In this document: positions 35,207 through 47,139 of the stretch, one piece after another
How the letters are laid out: every line of letters starts with the position of its first letter
Position numbering within the stretch: position 1 is the stretch's first letter
Source of the DNA: Cavenderia fasciculata
Lineage: Eukaryota > Evosea > Eumycetozoa > Acytosteliales > Cavenderiaceae
Length of the DNA: 64,000 nt
Assembly (NCBI RefSeq): GCF_000203815.1
Contig: NW_004457718.1
Location: 62,001 to 126,000, forward strand
Direction: 5' to 3'
Notes under the pieces: generated by a model
Databases searched by the model: none
What the model saw: only the letters and a program-made list of their open reading frames with translations
Told to the model about the DNA's origin: nothing
Program-made: the position numbers and the translations under genes

Positions 35207-35800
35207 GTAGTCCAACAGCCACGTTTCATTTCGAGCTCGCCAAGTAAACTTGTTCCATCCCAACAAGGACCACCATCACCATCGCCAAGCACTTGGAGCA
35301 TTCACCAAGACTCACCATTCCAAACACTCAAACAAGTCGTTACCGATGAACAACAAGTCCATCAACATAAACGTGTATCACCACAACCAGTACAATCATC
35401 GACTGAAAGTTCCAACGGATATTTAATTCAGCTTCCCAAATTAATGATTCCAAACTCTTCTTCATTTGGAGATCTCGTATCCCTCTCCACCAACTCCTCT
35501 CATTTACAAACCCTTGAGCCAACCTCGCTCATCGAAACCTCTGTACCATCATCTCAACAAAACTCCCCATCTTCCCAACACTATGCACTACCATCGTGGT
35601 TTAAAAAGGAACATGACATGGTCCTTCAAAATTTTTCCCAACACCAACAACAACAACAACAACAACAACAAAGAACTTCACCACAACAACAACAACGATC
35701 CAATAATGTTATTAGAGTTGATCAATTAATTTCCGACGAAGATAATGTCCCAATTGTTATCCAACACTTTACTTCACCATCTTCTTTAATTGATTGCTAA
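34377..35800 (+). CDS. RWP-RK domain transcription factor
   Basis: DNA-binding protein of the RWP-RK family known from plants, algae and amoebae. Exons 34377-34526 and 34589-35800; 453 residues. The domain is at the very N-terminus (residues 1-53): LSKYFHLPINDVAKEIGVCA then VLKKICRKNGIPRWPHRK, i.e. a helix-turn-helix followed by the hallmark RWPxRK, and the intron falls immediately after that Lys. A basic helix (about 65-80) may form a coiled coil. The remaining 370 residues are Gln/Ser/Pro/Asn-rich with several poly-Gln runs, resembling activation regions. The 3.4 kb gene-free upstream interval fits a developmentally regulated regulator, but no site proves this. Confidence 0.92.
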
Positions 35801-36106
35801 ACAAAAACATTTAAACAATTCTATGTTCTTTGATCCAACCGAGTATTAGTATTCCATATTCACCATCATCTCCAACCCACCGCAAAAACCCCCAGACCAA
35901 CCAACCAACCAACAGTTGTTAGATAATTCTTTTTAAATATACATATATTTATTAATCCTATTTATATGTTTATTTCCGCCGACTCATAATTATTCTAATC
36001 ACACATGTAATTATTTTCCCCTACCCTACCCAACCAACCCCCCGCTACCTCCCCAAACGACCAAGATGTCTTTAACAATAAAAACATATTTAAATTAGTA
36101 TCATAA

Positions 36107-36139
<33 letters not shown>

Positions 36140-36200
36140 CATTTGTTGAATCTTTTTTTTATTAATTCTATATATCCTTTGTTATTATTTAATTTATTTT
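35801..36200. other. convergent 3' intergenic region
   Basis: 400 bp between facing stop codons; C-rich patches (35890-35910, 36020-36060) and an ATT repeat (36108-36140). No coding sequence seen. Confidence 0.4.
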
Positions 36201-37645
36201 TTATAATTGAGTTTCACCTTGTTGTTCAAAATCTTTTAATTCTTTCTTTACTCTTTTTTTAATTTCCTTTTTCTTTTCATGTTCGATGATTTCTTCTGGA
36301 TAAATGTATGGTTTGATATTTTTGTGACCAGATGATTCTCTGGTTCTTGTCAACATGAGTGATACCATTGAGGCACCAACAAAGGCAGATGCAAATTTAA
36401 CAGAGGTACATTTTACAAGAATGTATCCACCAGTCATAAAGATTGCACTACCAAGTGATTCAACTGCTGCTGAACCAGTGAGTGACTTGACGCTACTGAT
36501 GATCGTTCCAAATATCGACATACCTCCAACCAATAGAATGGGGAAACCAATACTTTCTGTAAGTGGTCTCTTGGTGTACATTCCAAAAGCAGCCATTTGT
36601 ATAAAAGTTGAAACGACTGGTAGTTTTTGATGTTGCAATGCGTATGGCAAATAATAACGTAGACGAGCTTGTGTAATGTACTTGTCGATAATTATTTGTG
36701 GGAGGGTTTGTTGGTTCTTGCTGACTGGTCCATTGGCAGCAATCAATTGAAGCATTGCGTATTTAATGGAAGGAATATTATTTTTGAGATGTTTGGTGAT
36801 GAGGAATTCAAATACGACAATGATACCACTATCGATCAATATTTGATAACAATCTCTACGATTGATTACAAGGATTGCCAATGATAAACATATCATCTCT
36901 GAACATACTAATGGTGTAAATTGACTCTTACAGAATGATACTATTCTATGAATTGGTATATCCTCTTTTTTCACTAAAGATGATTGAAAAAATGATGTCA
37001 GTCATATGTACTAGATAATCGACGAATATCTATACTACAAACATACTATTTAAAAGTAATTGAGACATGATTTGAATGGAAATACTAATTGTATTTTCAT
37101 TTTGAAGATGGTCAAATAGTGTTTTGATATCCTCTTTTGAAGCATGTTTGATGTTTTGTGTTTCATAGGTTGATCTAATGGCAGCAGCGGTAACACTCAT
37201 AATTTCCAACAACTTTAATACATTGGCACTTGTAGAGATGTCTTTGGTGATGAATTGATTATTGTAAATCACTTGGAGTACCTCTTGTATCTTTGCACCA
37301 GAGAGATCAATCTCTCCCTCTACAGTAACCTTTTGATGAAGTTCATCGATAGCATGTTGAATTTGATCTACAATTACTTGACTTGGTCCAACTTGAATGG
37401 TTTTTAAATCTATATATAGATTAGGTTAGAAACATTTTAAATTGATGTAACAAGTATACTCCAAATAACAACGACGGTGACGACAACTACATACAATAGA
37501 GAGAGAATGAAACAGCAGTAGATAATAAACCAACCTTTACACCTTGAGCCAATGTGACATTATTATGTAATCTAGTTGATGCAAGTGTCAATGTTTCTTT
37601 TGCAAGTTTTAAAGGTACTTCTTTAATAGTATCTATATATTGCAT
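36201..37645 (-). CDS. unrecognised helical protein with C-terminal membrane segments
   Basis: Minus-strand exons 37543-37645, 37047-37409, 36201-36973; 412 residues. The first 270 residues are helical in an armadillo/HEAT-like way (VLKLLEIMSVTAAAIR, IKTLFDHLQNENTISISIQI, VSFCKSQFTPLVCSEMICLS). Residues about 290-365 hold three hydrophobic segments (FPILLVGGMSIFGTIISSV, LGSAIFMTGGYILVKC, FASAFVGASMVSLML), and the tail is strongly charged (EHEKKKEIKKRVKKELKDFE). I do not recognise the family. The start ATG at 37645 is the first in frame; an upstream 5' exon cannot be ruled out. The donor after exon 1 is GTGTAA, chosen because it is the one that keeps the frame. Confidence 0.7.
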
Positions 37646-37845
37646 TCTAATCTATCTAGTATCTCTATCTATTCTTTTTAAATATATATATGAGAATAGA
37701 ACCTTTGTTTGATCATCGTTTTTAATCATCATCATTGCTCGAGTACACTGAAAAAACGACAAAAAACAAAAAAGTCTCCCAACTTGATATTATATATTTT
37801 CCTATTTATTAATATTAATATTTATATATATATTTATTTATTTAT

Positions 37846-38866
37846 TTAAAGAGAACTAGTTGGATTATTAATAGGAGTTATAGTATGAATAGATTGAAAA
37901 GAATGACCTGGTTCAATGAGAGGTGGTCGATTGATAACACCTGCTTCTATACATATCATTTGTAGGTACTCTAAATCACCAAAGTCTTCCATCTTTTTTG
38001 ACTTTTCAATCCATGGATTCCAAACTACTGCATCTGGTAGACTCTGTGATGATGTTAGTTTGATAGATGATTTGGTGTCTACAATGGTGACTGGTTGTTT
38101 AGTGTCTAGATAGACTCTATCAACTTCTTCGCCAATCACTACATTCTTGCGTGCCTCCTTTTCAACGATTAGATTTCTCATCTTGTCAATGTATTCTACT
38201 TGATATAGTCCTTCTACGTGTACATTTGATATTTGTGATACTTGGTAGTAGGTGTGGAAGGCCAGTTGAAAGTCCCATGGCTTTTGATCGGTATTGGTAG
38301 TGGTAAATCTAAGTTCTAACCGATCGGCAAACAATACTACACTATAGATACACTTGAAAGAGTAGTCCCAAATGGAACGAGTGTAATCATTGTCAACGAG
38401 TTGAAGATCAACACCTACACATTGATTGACACTATCAACAAATGTATCGTGAATAGCCCATTCAGTGTTTCTAGCAAATCCATGTGTCTGTATCTTTCCA
38501 GGTCCAAATTGTGGAAAGATAATTGGTACACCTCCTCTAATCGCTTTGCCACTTGTAAATACAGACTTTTCACTTGTAAATAAATGTTCACTTGAATTGG
38601 TCTTGAATGATATAACATGTCCTCCTAGATAATAATAATAATAATAAAATGTGAATTATTAATATCAAGTTATATACATATGTAGATATATAGATGATAG
38701 ATAGATAGATAGATATAGATTGATGAATCAACAAACCATGTAAATAAACGGAAGAAGAAGAGTTATTGCCACTATCTAAATGTACAATAGTTAGACCATG
38801 TCTTTGATCAATTGAAACATATCCCTTTTTATTCCATTGTTGTTGTAGTGTTGCTATATCTGTCAT
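37846..38866 (-). CDS. hexose-6-phosphate mutarotase (glucose-6-phosphate 1-epimerase)
   Basis: Interconverts alpha and beta anomers of hexose 6-phosphates, feeding glycolysis and the pentose phosphate pathway. Exons 38737-38866 and 37846-38624 on the minus strand; 302 residues, normal for the YeaD/YMR099C family. Seen: GGHVISFK near the N-terminus, GVPIIFPQFGPGKIQTHGFAR (substrate loop and first His), FHTYYQVSQI (catalytic His) and YLQMICIEAGVI (catalytic Glu). The intron uses a GTTTGT donor. The enzyme should be cytosolic; no signal peptide. Confidence 0.9.
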
Positions 38867-39195
38867 TATCTATCTCTCTATCTCTATTATATCTATCTAT
38901 ATTATTATTATTATTATTATTATCTCTATGTTGTTAAAAAGTGATTGAATTTGGTTTAAACCACTTTCTAAATTATGTTTCTAAATTAATTGAAGCGTAT
39001 TCGAAGTTCACACAAAATCACATCTGTTGGTGCATCGCAACGAATAGTTTTCATTGAACACCTAAATTAGATTATCTGTTCAGTTTTAAAAGAGAATAAA
39101 TCAGCTAGCTTTGATCAAGAAGAGGATCATTTTTATTTTCAACAATTCTATCTTATCTATTTATCTATTTATCTATCATTTAGTTATTCAAAGGA
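38867..39195. promoter_or_regulatory. shared divergent promoter mutarotase / ICMT
   Basis: 329 bp between two start codons that point apart, with TCTA-type repeats at both ends (38875-38895, 39150-39178). No specific site assigned. Confidence 0.45.
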
Positions 39196-39505
39196 ATGAC
39201 AACACATTCATCAACAACAACAACAACATCAGGTATTGATAATAAATCAGCACAATTTGCATGGTCAAAGCATGGTGCAGCCAAGACAGTTTGTATAGCC
39301 TATGCATTGGGTATCGCAATGGGTGTTGGTATATCAGTCTATTTCTATTCTGATTCATTCCCTACATTTGGTCTATACCTAACATCACTATCAATCTTTC
39401 ATCTATGGGAATACATTTGGGTATCAATGTATGATACTTCTAATCTTTCAAGTGAATGTATGTTATTATATATTATCTATCTATCTATATTATATCATAC
39501 TAATT

Positions 39506-39548
<43 letters not shown>

Positions 39549-40021
39549 AAGCATTCTTATTAAATCATAGTAGAGAATATCATTTAGCATTATTGGTTGG
39601 GTTTTCAGAGTTTTGGATTGAATGGTATTTATTCCCATCGTTGAAACAATTTGGATGGATTAGCTTTATTGGATTGATTGGGTCTTTGGGAGGACAAGCA
39701 CTCAGAACCGTTGCAATGATCACTGCCGGTAGAAACTTTTCACATCTCATACAAGAAGAGAAACGTAAACATCACAAATTGGTGACTAATGGCATCTATC
39801 AATACATTAGACATCCAAGTTATTGTGGATGGTTCATTTGGAGTGTATCAACTCAACTATTGATGTTTAATCCAATTTGTATACTAGGTTTTGCCTACGT
39901 ATCATGGCAATTCTTTAGCGATAGAATTGACTATGAAGAAGACACTTTAATTGAGTTCTTTGGAAATGATTATAAAGAATATAAAAAGAAGGTTTGGTCT
40001 GGTGTACCTCTTATTAAATAA
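39196..40021 (+). CDS. icmt-1: protein-S-isoprenylcysteine O-methyltransferase
   Basis: ER membrane enzyme that methylates the C-terminal prenylcysteine of Ras, Rho and other CaaX proteins. Exons 39196-39457 and 39552-40021; 243 residues. Several hydrophobic helices run through the protein. The family's S-adenosylmethionine/prenyl site is visible as LRTVAMITAGRNFSHLI and LVTNGIYQYIRHPSYCGWFI, with the C-terminal FFSDRIDYEEDTLIEFFG and YKEYKKKVWSGVPLI. The intron contains a (CT) tract (39511-39540) before the acceptor. Symbol follows D. discoideum usage. Confidence 0.93.
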
Positions 40022-40418
40022 TATTAAATAATAATAATAATAATAATAACTTTACATGTAAAGTAAACAAATATAGTAATAATAATAATAATAATTGTAC
40101 ATTATAAATATATATAATATAATCCCAATACTATCTTCTTCCTTCTTCCTTCTTCCTTCCTCTTCTTCTTCCAACCTTACCGAGATAGAATAATAATAAT
40201 AAATAATACTCGTAATTATTAATAATAATAATATTATTTATATACAACATCACTAGATTATACATTCATTCATTACCCTTGATTTTTTAAAAAGTGTGAA
40301 TGTTTGGAAAAAAATATATTTTCTGTTTTTTTTTATTTATTTTTTATTGCTACCTTGAATGATAATAGAATATAAATTACAATTGAAACCAGTAATTTAT
40401 ATGTAGAAAAATTTAAAG
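40022..40418. promoter_or_regulatory. upstream region of ABCG gene
   Basis: 397 bp of AAT repeats and a CTTC-rich tract (40134-40170). No coding sequence seen. Confidence 0.4.
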
Positions 40419-43400
40419 ATGGTAAAAGAAGTAGGGAATACTAAAATTTCAATGGATGAAATTGATATACCAACTACAAATAATAGTTTGAACCATCAGA
40501 ATGGACAACAATCAATAGATTTAGAAAAGAGTGAAATAGATTTTAAAACAACATCATTTATTTTGGAAAATGAATCAAAGAATAATAGATTGAATAATAA
40601 AGATGATGGTGATGATTTGGAAAATAGAGTATCACCAGATGATGATAGTAGTGATTTTAAACTTCGACAATACTTTGAAGATTCACAAAGAATGTCAATA
40701 TCAAATGGAAGTAAACCTAAAAAGATGGGTATTAGTGTTCATAATTTATCGGTTATTGGTATTGGTGCTGATGTATCTGTAATTAAAGATATGTTATCTC
40801 CTTTATTCTTTATATTTAATCCTTTTAAATGGTAAAAAAATTAAAAAAAACAAAAAAAAACAATGATTTTAAACATTCTCTCTACCTCTCTTTATCTTCA
40901 TATTTTAGGAAAAGAAATAATGGTATAACATTTAATATATTAAATAATATAGATATATTTTGTAAAGATGGTGAAATGTTGTTGGTGTTGGGTAGACCTG
41001 GTGCAGGTTGTAGTACAATGTTGAGAATGATTGCAAATGTTCAACGTGACACTTATGTCAATGTCAAAGGTACTGTGTCTTATGGTGGTTTGGATTCAGA
41101 GAGATGGTCTAGATATAGAGGTGAAGCAATATACATTCCAGAGGAAGACTGTCATTTCCCAACATTGACACTACACCAAACACTCGACTTTGCTCTCAAG
41201 TGCAAGACTCCAGGTAATAGGTTACCAGATGAAACGAAACGATCTTTTCGTCAAAAGATATACAAGCTGATGTTGGATATGTATGGATTGGTTAATCAGT
41301 CAAATACAATCGTTGGTAATGCCTTTATTAGAGGGTTATCAGGTGGCGAGCGAAAAAGAACAACCATCACCGAAGCAATGGTCTCAGCAGCACCTATCAA
41401 TTGCTGGGATTGTTCAACTCGTGGTTTAGACAGTGCAAGTGCATTGGACTATGCAAAATCACTTCGTATCATGACAGACACTCTGGACAAGACAACCATT
41501 GCAACCTTTTATCAGGCATCTGAATCAATCTATCGTCTATTTGACAAGGTGTTGGTACTTGAAAAGGGTAAATGTATCTACTTTGGTCCAACCGACCAGG
41601 CAAAGCAATACTTTGTAGACTTGGGATTCGATTGTGAACCACGTAAATCAACACCCGACTACTTGACTGGTGTCACTAATCCACAAGAAAGAAATATTCG
41701 TCAAGGTTTTGAAAGTAGTGCTCCTCAAACTAGTTTTGAATTTGAAGATGCATGGTTACATTCATCGAGTCGTAGTAAAATGCTTCAAGAACAAATGCAA
41801 TTTGACCAACAGTTGGAAACAGAACAACCATACAAGATATTTGCTCAACAGGTTGAATCAGAGAAATCAAAAACGACACCAAACTCTAGACCATACACTA
41901 CATCATTTTTCACTCAAGTTCGTGCCCTTACGATACGTCAATTTCAAATCATTTGGGGAAACAAGGTTTCAATGATATCTCGTTACATTTCAGTATTGTT
42001 TCAAGCATTTGTGTACGGATCTTTATTTTTCCAACAACCAAATGACATGAACGGACTATTCACAAGGTGTGGTGCGATATTTGGGTCCATTCTATTCAAT
42101 TCCTTTTTGTCTCAAGGAGAGTTGATAGTCACATTTATGGGCCGTCAAACATTACAAAAACACAAAACCTATGCCATGTATCGTCCATCAGCCTACCACC
42201 TGGCTCAAGTCATAACAGATCTACCAATCATCGCATTTCAAGTACTTCTGTTCTCAATCATTGCCTATTTTATGTTTGGTCTTCAATATAGAGTGGAACA
42301 ATTCTTTTTTTGGATTTTTAGTATGATTGGTCTCACTCTTTGTATCACCAATATTATTCGTGCGCTGGGCCATTTCTCTCCATCTCTGTATGCCTCTCAA
42401 AATGTAATGTCTGTCTATCTCTTGTTACTTCTTTGTTATGCTGGGTTTACAGTTCCCTATCCCAAGCTGCATCCATGGTTATCTTGGTTCCTTTGGATTA
42501 ATCCATTCTCGTATGGATTCAAAGCACTCACTTTAAATGAATTCGAAAATATTATATTTGATTGTAATCAAACTGCCATCCCCTATGGTCCAACTTATCA
42601 ACAACAATCATCATATCGTACATGTCCTATTCCTGGTTCTGTTCCAGGTCAACTATCAATATCAGGTGAATCATATCTTAAAAGTAATTTTGATATTGAT
42701 GCATCTAGAAAAGGATTTTATATTTTAATAGTTTACCTATTTTGGGTATTATTTATTATTTTAAATATGTTTGCTTTAGAGTTTATTGATTGGACAAGGT
42801 ATTTATATTAAAACAAAAAAAAAAAAAATACAATTAAATAATTTAATTAATATTTATTTTTTTAATTAGTGGAGGATATACAAAAAAAGTATATAAAAAA
42901 GGTAAAGCACCAAAGATTAATGATTCAAATCAAGAAGAAAAAAAGATAAACAAAATGGTTCAAGAAGCAAATGAAAATATAAAGAATATGTCATTGGATT
43001 GTGGTGGTGGTGTATTAACTTGGCAACATATAAAATATACTGTGCCAGTACCAGGTGGAAAGAGATTGTTATTGGATGATATACAAGGTTGGATTAAACC
43101 AGGACAAATGACAGCTCTCGTGGGATCAACAGGTGCCGGTAAAACGACACTTCTCGATGTGTTGGCCAAGAGAAAGACATTGGGAACTGTACAAGGTGAT
43201 ATTCGTCTAAATGGCAAACCACTTGAAATCGATTTCGAACGTATCACTGGTTACATTGAACAAATGGATGTTTTTAGTCCAAATCTAACTGTTCGTGAAG
43301 CACTTAGATTCTCTGCAAAGATGCGTCAAGATCCAAAAGTACCAATAGATGAAAAATACCAATACGTAGAGTCAATCCTCGAAATGATAGAAATGAAACA

Positions 43401-45013
43401 CCTTGGTGATGCTCTCATTGGTGATTTGGAAAGTGGTGTTGGTATATCAGTTGAAGAACGTAAACGTCTAACTATTGGTATTGAATTGGTTGCCAAACCT
43501 CATATCCTTTTCTTGGATGAACCTACATCTGGTCTTGGTAAATATAAATATAACAATCAAATTAATTATTATATTTCAAATTAATTAATTAATTTCTTTT
43601 TCTATTATCTATTTCTATTTTTTAGATTCACAATCATCATATAATATTATTAAATTTATTCGTAAACTTGCAGATGCTGGTATACCATTGGTTTGTACCA
43701 TTCATCAACCATCACCTGTATTGTTTGAATATTTTGATAGACTATTACTTCTTGCAAAGGGAGGTAAAATGGTTTATTTTGGTGATATTGGAGAAAGATC
43801 AAGTTTATTGACATCTTATTTCACTCGGTATGGTGCTAGACCATGTACTGAATCAGAAAACCCTGCAGAATATATACTTGAAGTCATTGGAGCTGGTGTT
43901 TATGGAAAATCAAATGTTGACTGGTCCAACACTTGGAAGAGTTCACCAGAGTACCAACAAGTTACTTTGGAATTGGAACAACTTAGTGGTATCACCACAA
44001 ACAATCTATCCTCCTCTTTATCTTCTTCCTCATCCTCCTCACCACCTAGAGAATTTTCTACACCACTTGCCTATCAAATATGGCAAGTATATAAAAGAAT
44101 GAATATTATTTATTGGAGAGATCCATTTTATTCATTTGGTCGATGGGTTCAAGGTATTGTTGTTGGACTCATCATTGGTCTAACATACTTTAATCTTCAA
44201 TTCTCATCATCCGATATGAATCAAAGAGTGTTTTTTGTGTTTCAAGGTATCATTCTTGGCATCATGATGATATTTGCATCACTTCCACAACTATTTGAAC
44301 AACGAAACACCTTTAGACGAGACTATGCCTCAAGACTTTACCATTGGATCCCGTTTGCATTGTCAATGGTAGCAGTCGAACTACCATACCTAGTTGTTAC
44401 AAGTACTCTATTTTATGTGTGTGCCTATTGGTTGGCAGGACTTGGATCAGATGCAGAAACCAACTTTTACTTTTGGTTAACTTTTACCTTGTTTCTATTC
44501 TTTTGTGTGTCGATTGGTCAAGCAGTTGGTGCATTCTGTGAAACAATGTTCCTGGCAAAGTTTGTCATACCAGTGATCATTGCATTTCTCTTTTTGTTTT
44601 GTGGTGTACTTGCCCCGCCACAAAATATGCCTCTATTTTGGAGATCGTGGATCTATCACTTGATGCCAACTAGATACCTCATGGAAGGATTTGTTACCAA
44701 TATTTTAAAGGATGTAAATGTACGTTGCACAGACGAGGATCTAATTCGATTTACCTCTCCACCAGGACAATCTTGTGAACAATACACTCAACCATTTAGT
44801 CAATACAGTACTGGATATACCCAACAACTATCGTCACCACAAAACGACACATGTGGGTATTGTATCTACTCTAATGGTTCTGAATACTATCATACACTTG
44901 GTTGGAGTGAAAGTAATCGATATAGAAATCTATTGATTGTATTTTGTTATTGGATATTCAATATATTCTTGGTTACCATCTTTATCTATATTTCTAGAAA
45001 ACAAAAGAGATAA
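40419..45013 (+). CDS. ABC transporter, G family, full-size (PDR type)
   Basis: Plasma-membrane type exporter of the pleiotropic drug resistance group, layout NBD-TMD-NBD-TMD. Exons 40419-40831, 40909-42798, 42870-43537, 43626-45013; 1,452 residues. An acidic N-terminal tail (residues 1-110) precedes NBD1, which is degenerate in the usual PDR way (Walker [10 protein letters not shown] with Cys for Lys, signature GLSGGERKR, Walker [12 protein letters not shown]). NBD2 has a canonical Walker [10 protein letters not shown] and Walker [13 protein letters not shown] with the usual PDR signature variant GISVEERKR. Each half ends in six helices; large Cys-containing loops near the end of each half are typical of PDR proteins. 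Substrate unknown. Intron 43538-43625 sits just after Walker B of NBD2. Confidence 0.95.
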
Positions 45014-45939
45014 AAAATAAATCCAGCTCCCAAAAAAAATTTTTAAAATTAAATTTAATTTAAATTCTTTGTTAGATTGTAGTTGTTCACTGCAGTTTAT
45101 GCGTGGTGTCTGCACAAGCACTTGGTGAGTTTTACCTTTTTTTTACTCATAAAATAACAACAATGCCCAGGATACATGAAATAAAATGATATTAATTTTA
45201 AAAAAAAATGTTATAGAAACTTTATTTATAGTATTATTAAAGTATTTGTATTGTTTTAAATTCATAGTGAATGTTTTCATCTGTTTTTGAGCTGTTTAAA
45301 ATATTAACTTTGAACAATTATCATGAGAACGATTTTTAATAGTATTATTTATGCTGTATCTAAGTGTTATTGCTTGTTTTAATCTGTTTCTATACTGTTT
45401 ATACCTGTTATCTCTCTTTAACTATGATTGTATTATATTTGTATTTTCTACATTGTATTGTATAGAAAATAACAAATAAAAAAAAAAAAAAAAAAAGTAC
45501 CCAACCGACCAAAAAGATTGAAAGCGCTCATCAAAATAGTGTTGATCAATTTTTCATAATATACCCTGATAGTATTTTTGTAAATTAAAGTACAGCTCAA
45601 AGATTAGTCAATGAGATTTCATCTAATTATCAACATACATTGTCATGGTGGCCAAATATGGAAAGTGCTCTGGATAAAAATACTAACTAAACAACAAACT
45701 ATCAAAGACTGATGAAATCAATAAACGTGATTCACTTTTAATAATTATTGTTTATGTTATAAATATTATCTTTACAATCTAATTTTAATCTAAAGCTTTT
45801 ATATTATACCTCTCAAACTAATTTTATATTTACCTAGTATCTATATAGTTATTACAGCAATAAAAATAACACAACAAATAATAATAACTAATAATAACAA
45901 CCATTAAGTCAAACATCATCCCAATCTCAGAAGTTAAAT
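45014..45939. other. intergenic region with a 3'-UTR-like, poly(A)-ended segment
   Basis: 926 bp without a coding frame. About 45060-45477 is T-rich, contains repeated CTGTTT words and ends in AATAACAAATAAA directly followed by 19 A (45478-45496), like the 3' end of a transcript copied into DNA. The rest is ordinary AT-rich DNA leading into the next gene. Confidence 0.4.
45478..45496. repeat. poly(A) run after a polyadenylation-like signal
   Basis: 19 consecutive A preceded by a CAAATAAA word. Could be a retroposed transcript end or a simple homopolymer, which are common in this genome. Confidence 0.6.
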
Positions 45940-46653
45940 ATGTCTAAAAAGAAACAATCTCCAACCTCAGAATTTCTATCAGAATCATCAGAATCCTCTA
46001 CAGTTACAACATCAGAGTCCGAATCAGAATTATCTGTGTCGGAAGAGAATTCGAATCCATCCACTCCAGTTGACACATCAGAGTCCGAAGGGCTTGAGAC
46101 TAGTTTTAGAACATTGACACTCGATCCACCAATTTTAAATTCAACTATCCTTCGTGAAAAAGGAGTAACCCAATTATATCACTTCACAGACAAAAGTAAC
46201 TTAGACTCTATTAAACAAAATGGTCTATTTTCTTGGGATCATATTGATCAAAACGGAATTCAATCTGTGATGGGAAGTAACGAAGACTCAAGAAGATTGG
46301 ACAAGAGAAAAGGATTAGAAGATTATGTAAGACTCAGCTTTGTTCAAAACCACCCCATGATGCACGCAGCATACAAAAGAGATAGTATAAAGCAACCAAT
46401 TATTTTAGTAATTGATATCATGGTTGTGGATCTCTTGGATGTAAAGTTTTCTGATGTAAATGCAACTTCCAACAACGTAATCATTCAAAATGACACGAAT
46501 CATATCCAATTCAGTATTTTCAAAAAAGATTATTTCAAACTCTCGACCAACGAAAAACAATACTTCCAGGCAGAGGTTTTAATAAGAAATAACGTACCTG
46601 CAAGTTATATCAAGAGATCTATTACCCCAAATATGGGTCGTAAGAGTACATAA
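45940..46653 (+). CDS. DarT-like (DUF4433) ADP-ribosyltransferase domain protein
   Basis: Single exon, 237 residues, reading frame whole. Residues 1-60 are Ser/Glu-rich and probably disordered. Residues about 75-230 match the DarT fold by pattern: QLYHFTDKSNLDSIKQNGLF (NAD-binding start), a middle block RRLDKRKGLEDYVRLSFVQN followed by PMM, and YFQAEVLIRNNVPASYI, where the Glu of QAEVL is the family's catalytic position. In bacteria DarT modifies thymidine in single-stranded DNA and pairs with the macrodomain protein DarG. No macrodomain gene is visible in this window. Most neighbours have introns and this gene has none, which fits a transferred gene but does not prove it. Substrate (DNA, RNA or protein) is open; a host-defence or signalling role is speculation. 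Confidence 0.72.
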   Translation: MSKKKQSPTSEFLSESSESSTVTTSESESELSVSEENSNPSTPVDTSESEGLETSFRTLTLDPPILNSTILREKGVTQLYHFTDKSNLDSIKQNGLFSWDHIDQNGIQSVMGSNEDSRRLDKRKGLEDYVRLSFVQNHPMMHAAYKRDSIKQPIILVIDIMVVDLLDVKFSDVNATSNNVIIQNDTNHIQFSIFKKDYFKLSTNEKQYFQAEVLIRNNVPASYIKRSITPNMGRKST

Positions 46654-47139
46654 ATAATTCTTATGGATCACTTAGTTCAGCACTATCAAGAGCCCTCCAC
46701 CTATCACCAAATCATTTGTAAATAAACTCTTTTATTTGTATCACAATAACATACAAAGTTAACAAAACACAGTTTCCATTTCCTTTATTGGGTCACCATT
46801 TGTGGACTGTGGGAATTATGATGAGGTTTGATTCGACGATTATAATACCAAAATAAAATGTATGGTAATTATAAAATACTTTTTTCCTTTAAAAAACAAA
46901 TGTGTTTAGGAAATATGAGGAATACAATATGAGATACATACAATGAGAGCATATATCCTCACGACTCTAATGATCCCCATGTTATGTGGGGTATATAATT
47001 TGTTGATGATATAGTATATCGAGGAATGCCCCATTTCATATCTTTAACTTTGTGGATGGTATGATCTTGTCGATCCAATTGCTCTGTTTAACCCATCCAC
47101 TCCAACAAATAGGATTATCTATCGGTTCTCTCGGTTGAT
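46654..47139. other. convergent 3' intergenic region
   Basis: 486 bp between facing stop codons. Slightly less AT-rich around 46960-47120. No coding sequence or RNA gene recognised. Confidence 0.4.
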
